Assembly: GCA_014465955.1 (NCBI GenBank) | Contig: JACTVT010000033.1 | Location: forward strand, 1-24,730 | Source of the DNA: Eubacterium sp. | GTDB lineage: Bacteria; Bacillota; Clostridia; Oscillospirales; Acutalibacteraceae | Length of the DNA: 24,730 nucleotides | Direction: 5' to 3' | Shown here: positions 8,127 through 14,326 of the stretch, piece after piece | Layout: the number at the start of each line of letters is the position of its first letter | How positions within the stretch are numbered: position 1 is the first letter of the stretch | The notes under the pieces: model-generated | The model's input: only the letters and a program-made list of their open reading frames with translations | Told to the model about the DNA's origin: nothing | Database searches by the model: none | Program-made: the position numbers and the translations under genes

Positions 8127-9392
8127 TTAATTATTCTTTATCCTATTCGTAATCTTCTGCACATTGTAATAAATTTCTTCCGTATCAATGCCGACAAACT
8201 CACCTTTATTATAAAGTATTTTGCCGTTAATCATTGTCAGAATAACATTCTGCTTTGATCCGCTGTAAACAAGATTTTTAGTAATATTGTTAATCGGCTG
8301 CATATTCGGTTGGTGTAAATCTATTACAATAAGGTCAGCCTTTTTGTCGATGTCAATCGTGTCGCAGTCATTAAGCCCCATGCATTTTGCACTTCCGACT
8401 GTTGCCGAAAGCAGAATATCATTCGCATCTGCCGACGCCGCATCCTTCGTTTTCAGTTTCTGTAATCCTGCAATCAGATACATCTCTCTGAACATATCCA
8501 GCGCATTATTACTGCTTGGTCCGTCAGTGCCGATTGCCGTATTTATGCCCATTTCAAGCATTTTGCAGTAAGGAGCAGTTCCTGAGGCAAGTTTGCAGTT
8601 TGAGCCTGCGTTCATTACTGCCCAGACACCGTGCTTTTTGTAAATTTTAAGGTCATCATCATTCACCCAAACACTGTGATAAGCACCGCCGCCGCAGTTC
8701 CAGAGTCCCAATTCATCAAAAAGCGCAGTCGGTGTTTTGCCGTATCTGCCGATACATTCTTTAACTTCGCTTTCTGTTTCGCTTGCATGCATAAAAACAG
8801 GCGCACAGTATTTTTCAGCAAGTTTTGCTATTTCTTTCATTAATTCAAGGCTTGTCGTGTATTCAGCGTGAAAACCGAGTTTGTAACTGATTAAATCATT
8901 GTAATCATTGAATCTGTTATAGTATTCCTCTAACTTTTCAATACTTTCTTTAAAATTGTTTATACCGCAGGTCATAACCGTTCTGAAACCGAAATCAACG
9001 CTTGCTTTTGCCATATCCTCGGGAAAATAATACATATCAAAGCACGCAGAAATACCTGAGGTCAGGTATTCAAGAAAAGCAAGTTTTGAAAGATGATAAA
9101 TATCTTCACCCGTCAATTTTGCCTCCATAGGGAAAATCATATCGTAAAGCCACGGCTGCAGCGGCAAATCGTCAGCAAGGCTTCTCGCAAATGTCATTGC
9201 CGAATGAGTGTGCGCATTTTTGAAAGAAGGCATTAAAAGATTGCCGTTCAGATTAATTTCTTCATCAGCCTTTTTGCCGTAATATTTTCCTATAAAAACA
9301 ATTTTGTCGCCGTCAACCCATACCTCGTCATCAGTTATATCCAGACTGTTGTTTTTTAAAGTCAGCACTCTGCCGCCGAAAAATCTAATCAT
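8127..9392 (-). CDS. mtaD: 5-methylthioadenosine/S-adenosylhomocysteine deaminase (amidohydrolase)
   Basis: Cytosolic metal-dependent amidohydrolase (421 residues) predicted to deaminate MTA and/or SAH to methylthioinosine or S-inosylhomocysteine. Metal ligands are visible: HTH (H61, H63), H174 in GFHAEYT, H202 in MHASETES and D290 in GTDGPSSNN. The segment ADDLPLQPWLYDMIFPMEAKL is typical of the MTA/SAH deaminase branch, as opposed to guanine or cytosine deaminases. I use the ATG at 9392, with AAGGAG 8 bases upstream; the TTG one codon earlier is less likely. It overlaps mtnA by 8 bases and is the last gene of the operon. Context with mtnA and a 6-oxopurine-type phosphorylase favours MTA as substrate. 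Its preference between MTA, SAH and adenosine is not decided by sequence. Confidence 0.85.
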   Translation of the reverse strand: MIRFFGGRVLTLKNNSLDITDDEVWVDGDKIVFIGKYYGKKADEEINLNGNLLMPSFKNAHTHSAMTFARSLADDLPLQPWLYDMIFPMEAKLTGEDIYHLSKLAFLEYLTSGISACFDMYYFPEDMAKASVDFGFRTVMTCGINNFKESIEKLEEYYNRFNDYNDLISYKLGFHAEYTTSLELMKEIAKLAEKYCAPVFMHASETESEVKECIGRYGKTPTALFDELGLWNCGGGAYHSVWVNDDDLKIYKKHGVWAVMNAGSNCKLASGTAPYCKMLEMGINTAIGTDGPSSNNALDMFREMYLIAGLQKLKTKDAASADANDILLSATVGSAKCMGLNDCDTIDIDKKADLIVIDLHQPNMQPINNITKNLVYSGSKQNVILTMINGKILYNKGEFVGIDTEEIYYNVQKITNRIKNN

Positions 9393-10362
9393 CAAATTTC
9401 TCCTTAAGATTTATGTCAAACGGGGGATAAATAATGCCCCTGTCGGTAATGATTGCAGTAATCAGTGAGTGGTCGGTTACGTCAAATGCAGGATTAAAGC
9501 ATTTCGTTTCGGGCAGAGCAGTTGGCTTTTCGTAAAACATTTCCTTGATTTCACTGCCGTCGCGCTCTTCAATAATAATATCGTCACCTGTTTTTGTGTT
9601 GAAATCAATTGTTGAATACGGTCCCAAAACATAAAACGGTATGCCGTAGTATTTTGCAAGTATAGCAGCGCCGCTCGTTCCGATTTTGTTTGCCGTGTCG
9701 CCGTTTGCCGCCACTCTGTCACACCCAACAAGAACTGCGTTGATTTTTCCCTGTTTCATAACAAGGCTTGCCATATTGTCGCAAATCAGCGTAACATCAA
9801 TTCCTGCTTTTTCAAGTTCGTAACTTGTGAGCCGTGCGCCTTGCAAAAGCGGTCTTGTTTCATCTGTGTATACCTTGAAATTATAGCCCATTTCCTTGCC
9901 TAAAATCAGCGGACCGAGCCCCGTGCCGTATTTTGATGTGGCAAGTTCGCCTGCATTGCAGTGGGTCAGAATACCGTCGCCGTCTTTCAGCAATGAAAGC
10001 CCGTATTCACTTATTTTTCGGCACATTTTGATGTCTTCATTGTGAATTGCGGCCGCCTCATCAACAAGATTTTTGCCATTATTATATGCATTCAGAATTC
10101 TCGCAGTTGCCCAACTTAAATTAACTGCCGTGGGGCGTGCACTGTCAAGATATTTCTTTGCTTTTTCAATATTATTTCCGTGGAAAAGTGCAAGTGAGTA
10201 TCCTGCAAAAATGCCTATTGCAGGCGCACCCCGCACTGCAAGAGTTTTTATGGCGTCAAAGCAGTCCTCAAGGCTTTTCATTTCAAGTAAAATTTCTTCG
10301 CTCGGCAGTTTAGTCTGGTCAAGTATAAACAGTCTGCCGTCTTTGTAAATTATGTTATTCAT
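9385..10362 (-). CDS. mtnA: S-methyl-5-thioribose-1-phosphate isomerase
   Basis: Isomerises methylthioribose-1-phosphate to methylthioribulose-1-phosphate, the entry of the methionine salvage pathway and of the MTA shunts. It belongs to the eIF2B alpha/beta/delta-like family. At 325 residues it is slightly shorter than the roughly 350-residue Bacillus enzyme. Key motifs are present: AVRGAPAIG (42-50), catalytic Cys135 in THCNAGELATS and catalytic Asp215 in VGCDRVAANGDTANKIGT. Their 80-residue spacing equals that of C160/D240 in Bacillus MtnA, which argues against eIF2B paralogues or ribose-1,5-bisphosphate isomerase. Its start overlaps the phosphorylase end by 8 bases and its end overlaps the deaminase start. 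No mtnB, mtnC, mtnD, mtnE or mtnK is in the window, so the fate of the ketose phosphate is open. Confidence 0.93.
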   Translation of the reverse strand: MNNIIYKDGRLFILDQTKLPSEEILLEMKSLEDCFDAIKTLAVRGAPAIGIFAGYSLALFHGNNIEKAKKYLDSARPTAVNLSWATARILNAYNNGKNLVDEAAAIHNEDIKMCRKISEYGLSLLKDGDGILTHCNAGELATSKYGTGLGPLILGKEMGYNFKVYTDETRPLLQGARLTSYELEKAGIDVTLICDNMASLVMKQGKINAVLVGCDRVAANGDTANKIGTSGAAILAKYYGIPFYVLGPYSTIDFNTKTGDDIIIEERDGSEIKEMFYEKPTALPETKCFNPAFDVTDHSLITAIITDRGIIYPPFDINLKEKFDD

Positions 10363-11167
10363 TGCAGATTCTCTCTATGGATTTTGTTATCAGTTCTTTA
10401 AAGTACGGACCGGCTTTTTCTGCCGCCTCGGTAACTTCTTCGCTTGTAATCGGCTTGTCGAGCAGTCCGCAGGCAAGGTTTGTTATAAGGCTGATTCCGC
10501 AGACCTCAAAGCCGCAGTGTCTGCCTGCCTGCGCTTCGACGGCAGTGCTCATACCGACAGTGTCAGCACCTAAAATACCGCACATTTTAATCTCTGCCTT
10601 TGTTTCAAATGCAGGACCTGTTAATTGAATATAAACGCCGCTTTTCAGCGGAATATTGCAGTCAAATGCAGTTGTTTTGATGATTTTTTTCAGCCTTTTG
10701 CTGTAAACATCACTCATATCGGGAAATCTAGCGCCGATGCTGTCATCATTCTTACCGATAAGCGGAGAGGGTACAAAACTTGAAATATGGTCCTCAATCA
10801 GCATTAAATCACCGATAGAAAAATTTTTGTTGATGCCGCCCGAAGCGTTAGTCAGAAATAACACTTTTGCGCCGAGTTTTTTCATAAGTCTTATCGGTTC
10901 GGCAATTTTTTGAGCACTGTAGCCCTCGTAAAGATGAACACGCCCCTGCATAATAACTGCCTTTGCTTTTCCTATATAACCGAATACAAATCTTCCTTTG
11001 TGTGACGGTGCAGTAGATACGGGAAAATAGGGAATGTCGCCGTAATTCACTGTTGCAACTGTTTCTATCTCGTCGGCTAGCGAGCCGAGTCCCGAACCGA
11101 GAACAAGGGCAATTTCAGGTTTAAAATCTGTTATGCGTCTTATATATTCAACCTGTTTTTCAAGCAT
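10355..11167 (-). CDS. Purine nucleoside phosphorylase (trimeric type, 6-oxopurine-type site)
   Basis: Phosphorolyses purine nucleosides to base plus (deoxy)ribose-1-phosphate. The 270-residue product shows the trimeric PNP/MTAP fold: phosphate loop GSGLG (24-28), H56, GRVHLYEGY (75-83), TNASGG (106-111), GPAFET with E188, GMSTAVEA (205-212) and SLITN with N230. Asn at 230 together with Glu at 188 is the pattern of 6-oxopurine phosphorylases (inosine/guanosine); adenine-specific MTA phosphorylases normally have Asp there. That suits methylthioinosine as substrate alongside ordinary nucleosides. I start at the ATG at 11167, with AGAGGTGA 5-7 bases upstream; a GTG three codons earlier is part of that site. 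First gene of the operon with mtnA and the deaminase, driven by the promoter at 11192-11220. Confidence 0.88.
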   Translation of the reverse strand: MLEKQVEYIRRITDFKPEIALVLGSGLGSLADEIETVATVNYGDIPYFPVSTAPSHKGRFVFGYIGKAKAVIMQGRVHLYEGYSAQKIAEPIRLMKKLGAKVLFLTNASGGINKNFSIGDLMLIEDHISSFVPSPLIGKNDDSIGARFPDMSDVYSKRLKKIIKTTAFDCNIPLKSGVYIQLTGPAFETKAEIKMCGILGADTVGMSTAVEAQAGRHCGFEVCGISLITNLACGLLDKPITSEEVTEAAEKAGPYFKELITKSIERICNE

Positions 11168-11191
11168 TAAAATCACCTCTTAATAAAAAAT

Positions 11192-11220
11192 ATTATAGCC
11201 GATTTATATGAATAAATCAA
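11192..11220 (-). promoter_or_regulatory. Promoter of the pnp-mtnA-deaminase operon
   Basis: On the minus strand TTGATT (11215-11220), a 17-base spacer and a perfect TATAAT (11192-11197). The -35 hexamer is the outer part of the left arm of the 11211-11238 palindrome. Confidence 0.8.
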
Positions 11221-11238
11221 CAAACCTATTGATTTATT
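11211..11238. promoter_or_regulatory. Perfect 10-bp inverted repeat shared by two divergent promoters
   Basis: AATAAATCAA (11211-11220) and TTGATTTATT (11229-11238) are perfect reverse complements with an 8-base spacer. Each arm contains the -35 hexamer TTGATT of one of two divergent promoters. It is a candidate operator that would control both sides at once. The regulator is unknown, and no gene for it is adjacent. Confidence 0.65.
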
Positions 11239-11257
11239 GCACGTATTTTGGTATTAT
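11229..11257 (+). promoter_or_regulatory. Promoter of the repeat-containing BMP lipoprotein gene
   Basis: TTGATT (11229-11234), a 17-base spacer and TATTAT (11252-11257). Start of transcription is expected near 11264, about 38 bases before the ATG at 11302. The -35 lies in the right arm of the palindrome. Confidence 0.75.
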
Positions 11258-11301
11258 ATTTTAGTAAATAATTTGTGATAAAACAATCCGGGGGATTATT
11301 T

Positions 11302-13149
11302 ATGAAAAAAATAGTTTCTTTATTAATGTGTGTGGCTCTCCTTACCGTGTCTGCACTTTCTTTTGCAGGCTGCTCAAAGGATATGAAAGAACTTAAATAC
11401 GATGTTGTAATGATAACCGACGGCGGTACTGTAGCAGATGGCTCTTATAACGAGAGTGCATGGAACGGCGTTAAGGATTATGCCGAAAATGCAGGTGTTA
11501 CATACCGTTATTATCAGCCGAGTGTTGAAGAAGGCAAGTCTGTTACAATTGATACTGCAATTGAATATATTGAACTGGCAGTTAATGCAGGCGCTCAGTA
11601 TATTGTTTTGCCTACAGATGCTTTTGAAGTAGCCGTTTTTGAAACTGCCGCTCAGTATCCGAATGTGAAATTTATTCTTATTGACGGTACACCGCACCCC
11701 GAAGGCAGCAATATAAATGCTGTTCTTAGCAATGTAATGTGTATTTCCTTCAATGCACTTCAGAGCGGATTTCTCGCAGGCTACAGTGCAGTAGTCGGCG
11801 GTAACACAAAACTCGGTTATATCGGTTCTGTTTACAGCAAGAATTCGGGCAACTACGGCGCTGGTTTTGTTCAGGGTGCTGCATATGCAGCAGATCAACT
11901 TGCTGTTCCCGTAACTCTTGATTATGCCGATTTTGATTCACCGCTTCTTGATTATGATTATTCGTTTACAGTAACGGCAAATTATATTAAGACTGAAGAC
12001 GCAAAGAAAGAGTGCCATAAAGTTAATGTTATAAACGGCAAAGGCTCAGGCACTTATATGCAGGGTGAAAATGTTGCCATAACGGCAGATCCTGCTCCGG
12101 AAGGTCAGGTTTTTGACCATTGGGATTACAGGAGCGATACTGAGGGAATCAAGGATAAAAAGGTTAATGTTTCAAGTCCGAAAAAGCCTGAAATCAATCT
12201 TATTATCGAAGAATGTGACTGCACCTTGACGGCAGTTTATAAAGATGCAGAAAGTGCAACTTATCCTGTTACCGTAATGAAAGCAGATAATTCAGCCGTT
12301 TATTCAGAGCAGTTTGCTCAGGCAGGCGGATCAATCAATGTTGTTGCACCTGTTGCCGAAAGCGGCTTCGTTTTTGACCACTGGGAAATCAATACAAACG
12401 CTGAGGGTGTTATTGATGATATAAATGCCAAGGATACATGGGTTCACCTTGTTGACGGTGTTGAAAATATTACTCTCACTCCTGTTTATGAAGTAAGCAA
12501 AAATCCTACTTATACAGTTAATGTTGTAACAGGCGAGGGCGGAAACGGCGAGGCAGTCGGCTCAGGCTCTTATGTCACAGGTGATAAGGTAACGCTTGAA
12601 GCACCTGTTCCGCAGGAGGGCTATGTTTTCAGCCACTGGTCAAATGCAGATTCAAACGGCTATGCTACAGGTATTCTTATTCAGAATGAATACTTCCCGT
12701 ACACAAGCTTTGATATGGTAAACCGAGTTCAGGGTATCGCGGAGGATATGTATGACGAGGGCGTTTCAATCATATTCGCAGGCGGTAACAGTGAGTGCAA
12801 TGTTGTAGCAGATGCCACATGGAATTACAGTTACGACAAACTTGGAATCGGCGCTGAAAACTGGCAGAACGGCTGGGATCATTACTTTACAACTATGATG
12901 CGTGATTACGGCTCTGCAGTTAAGGCTTGCCTTGAAGAATTCAAGGGTGGCTTTACCTATGTAGGTGATTGCTCAAATAACGGTATTTACAGTACAACGG
13001 TTGATAAGGAATATCAGCAGCAGTATGATGAGGTTTATAAAGCACTTGCAGACGGCAAAATCCATACTGTGCAGGTTGCACCGGGTGCAGATGTGAGACT
13101 TTCTTATACATCTAACTGTCTCTCACTTGATTACTGGATTTACGATTAA
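11302..13149 (+). CDS. BMP-family lipoprotein with an internal block of InlB-B/Flg_new-like repeats
   Basis: Predicted surface lipoprotein of 615 residues, against about 350-400 for its family. The signal peptide ends in lipobox FAGC (Cys24). Residues about 31-235 are BMP-like (DGGTVADGSYNESAWNGV at 40-57, then GYIGSVYSKNSGNYGAGFVQG), and so is the segment from about 460 to the end (VQGIAEDMYDEGVSIIFAGG). Between them lie three units of a small beta repeat, each with a GxVFxHW core: GQVFDHW, SGFVFDHW and GYVFSHW. They start near residues 240, 321 and 404; the third lacks its last strands. The insert lies at the point corresponding to FTGSWYDQT in the other BMP protein, between a lobe-2 strand and the next helix. 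Start chosen at 11302 (GGGGGA upstream; signal peptide begins). It is not next to its own permease genes and may use the transporter at 1947-5587. The ligand is unknown; a nucleoside is suggested by family and the divergent pnp operon. Confidence 0.85.
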   Translation: MKKIVSLLMCVALLTVSALSFAGCSKDMKELKYDVVMITDGGTVADGSYNESAWNGVKDYAENAGVTYRYYQPSVEEGKSVTIDTAIEYIELAVNAGAQYIVLPTDAFEVAVFETAAQYPNVKFILIDGTPHPEGSNINAVLSNVMCISFNALQSGFLAGYSAVVGGNTKLGYIGSVYSKNSGNYGAGFVQGAAYAADQLAVPVTLDYADFDSPLLDYDYSFTVTANYIKTEDAKKECHKVNVINGKGSGTYMQGENVAITADPAPEGQVFDHWDYRSDTEGIKDKKVNVSSPKKPEINLIIEECDCTLTAVYKDAESATYPVTVMKADNSAVYSEQFAQAGGSINVVAPVAESGFVFDHWEINTNAEGVIDDINAKDTWVHLVDGVENITLTPVYEVSKNPTYTVNVVTGEGGNGEAVGSGSYVTGDKVTLEAPVPQEGYVFSHWSNADSNGYATGILIQNEYFPYTSFDMVNRVQGIAEDMYDEGVSIIFAGGNSECNVVADATWNYSYDKLGIGAENWQNGWDHYFTTMMRDYGSAVKACLEEFKGGFTYVGDCSNNGIYSTTVDKEYQQQYDEVYKALADGKIHTVQVAPGADVRLSYTSNCLSLDYWIYD

Positions 13150-13166
13150 ATTTATATATAAAAACC

Positions 13167-13195
13167 AAAGGAGGGCACACGCCCTCCTTTTTAAT
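13167..13195 (+). terminator. Terminator after the repeat-containing BMP gene
   Basis: A perfect 10-bp stem (AAAGGAGGGC / GCCCTCCTTT, 13167-13176 and 13181-13190) with loop ACAC. The T's at the end of the stem continue as TT, so the U-tract is short but the stem is strong. It may also end transcription of the decayed minus-strand locus. Confidence 0.85.
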
Positions 13196-13952
13196 TAAAT
13201 TGTTTCGGCAATTTTTAGTGCCTCGTCAAATGAGCAGTATTGAAGATGAATGTGATAAACTGTATCTCTGTCCTTATACATAATTATAGAATCTGTTTTA
13301 TACGAATATACCAAAATATTCATTTCGTTTTGATTTATTATTTTTTTCTGCTTGTATTTTCCGTGCTTTTTGTTGCAGCAAAATTTCTTGCATCTGCTTC
13401 TTCATATCCTCTCAGCATAATAATACTGCAAAAAATTTCTTCGCCGTAATTAAATTCTGCTCTTGCAAAAATTGCAGTGTCATTCGGGTCAACTATAAAA
13501 TAACTGAAGTTATCTGCATTCAGCAGTGCAGACGGTAAAACGATGTTCTTAAAATCGTATTCTTCAAATTGTCTGATTATCTTATGTTCATTTGAGCAAT
13601 GATTAATCGCACTGTCAGCACCGTTATTCAGATTAATTTCATAACCGTCTTCAACTTCCTGTAAAATGCTGCTGCCTGAAAAATAATTTGCAGTTACCGG
13701 AATTGCAATGCTTATAATTATTATAACAATTGCCGCACATAAAATAAATTTATTAAATTGAATTTTTTTACTGTTTTTGCCATTTTGCTGATTCAGTCCG
13801 TTTTCAATTGTATCGGCATATAAATCAATAAGTGCCGTATTCATTTTTTCAGGTCCTTTGCTGAGTTAATATTCCATTATTTCCTGAATTTCACTTAATG
13901 TAAATTCCATCGGTTTTTCTTTTAAAACTGCAATAATATTATTTTTATTCAT
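13195..13952 (-). pseudogene. Broken anti-sigma-like membrane protein gene (DUF4367-like)
   Basis: Three pieces on the minus strand read as one protein of about 252 residues once two lesions are undone. Piece 1 (13952-13869) has ribosome site GAGGGA and encodes a 28-residue start ending in LSEIQEIMEY. It stops at TAA (13868-13866), but the same frame continues through LSKGPEK into piece 2 (13844-13338), which has TALIDLYADTIENG, a single membrane helix (FILCAAIVIIIISIAIP) and an outer domain. Piece 2 stops right after an A7 tract (13347-13341). One extra A would join it to piece 3 (to 13195), which ends in the domain-like tail YHIHLQYCSFDEALKIAETI. The layout (acidic cytoplasmic start, one helix, outer domain ending in a DEALKIAE-type helix) resembles anti-sigma factors with DUF4367-type domains; that family name is a recollection. 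Piece 2 could still be translated from its own ATG with weak AAGGAC upstream. Confidence 0.65.
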
Positions 13953-13982
13953 TTTGTCCCTCATATTTTCTGTTTGTCAGGA

Positions 13983-14162
13983 TTAAATTTTTGCACATAA
14001 ATCTTTTGCCGATTTTTTTATTTTACTGCAAAGCCAGTAATGACGTTGTTTTACTGCACTTTCGGTTGTACTGTATTTTTTTGCAATTTCAGCGTGGCAG
14101 ATTTTTTTCATTTTCGGTTCGTTTATTTCCCATAATTCAGAAAATTTTTTATCAAAGTGAAT
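13983..14162 (-). pseudogene. Remnant of an ECF-type sigma factor gene
   Basis: An open frame of about 60 codons directly upstream of the anti-sigma-like gene, with no ATG, GTG or TTG at its left edge. The C-terminal part, EIAKKYSTTESAVKQRHYW then SKIKKSAKDL, looks like the region 4 helix-turn-helix of ECF sigma factors. The first part, HFDKKFSELWEINEPKMKKI, resembles the beginning of such proteins (region 2.1). The regions in between are missing, suggesting an internal deletion. A good ribosome site (AAAGGCGGTGAT) sits at the right distance from ATT at 14162-14160, which could be a mutated ATG. Pairing with a damaged anti-sigma-like gene supports the reading. An alternative is a Spo0A C-terminal-like small regulator with a frameshift near 14165; I judge it less likely. 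Confidence 0.5.
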
Positions 14163-14281
14163 GATATCATCACCGCCTTTTGTATATGCCTATATTTTGT
14201 TTTTGCAAATGAATATGCAAAAAGTAATTTTATTTGCTTAACCGCTTCTCTTATTACGTCGCAAAAAACAGTTAAGGTAAC
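14163..14281. other. Non-coding gap upstream of the sigma remnant
   Basis: About 120 AT-rich bases between the terminator of the arginine operon and the sigma-like remnant. On the minus strand there is a weak promoter-like pair, TTGCAA and TATACA 16 bases apart. An overlapping 62-codon frame here begins inside the terminator hairpin and is not believed. Otherwise I see nothing in it. Confidence 0.4.
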
Positions 14282-14317
14282 AAAAAAAGACCGATGATTT
14301 TTGATTTTCATCGGTCT
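14282..14317 (-). terminator. Terminator of the arg-car-dapF operon
   Basis: A 10-bp stem (AGACCGATGA / TCATCGGTCT, 14288-14297 and 14308-14317) is followed on the minus strand by a run of six T's (14287-14282). It lies 10 bases after the stop of the CarB-DapF fusion. Confidence 0.9.
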
Positions 14318-14326
14318 GATTTATAA

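Noticed and set aside
11374..11898. Minus-strand open frame of 174 codons opposite the repeat-bearing BMP gene
   Set aside because: Shadow of a clear coding sequence with a signal peptide on the other strand; Cys/Ile/Asn-rich composition without motifs.
13240..13449. Plus-strand 69-codon frame over the decayed anti-sigma-like locus
   Set aside because: It is rich in Phe/Ile/Tyr as expected from AT-rich antisense, and the opposite strand carries domain-like sequence.
14123..14311. 62-codon minus-strand frame between the arginine operon terminator and the sigma remnant
   Set aside because: Its first codons lie inside the terminator hairpin and it has no ribosome site. A faint resemblance of KYRHIQKAVMI to the Spo0A C-terminal domain, continuing in another frame, was considered, but an ECF sigma relic explains the neighbouring anti-sigma-like gene better.
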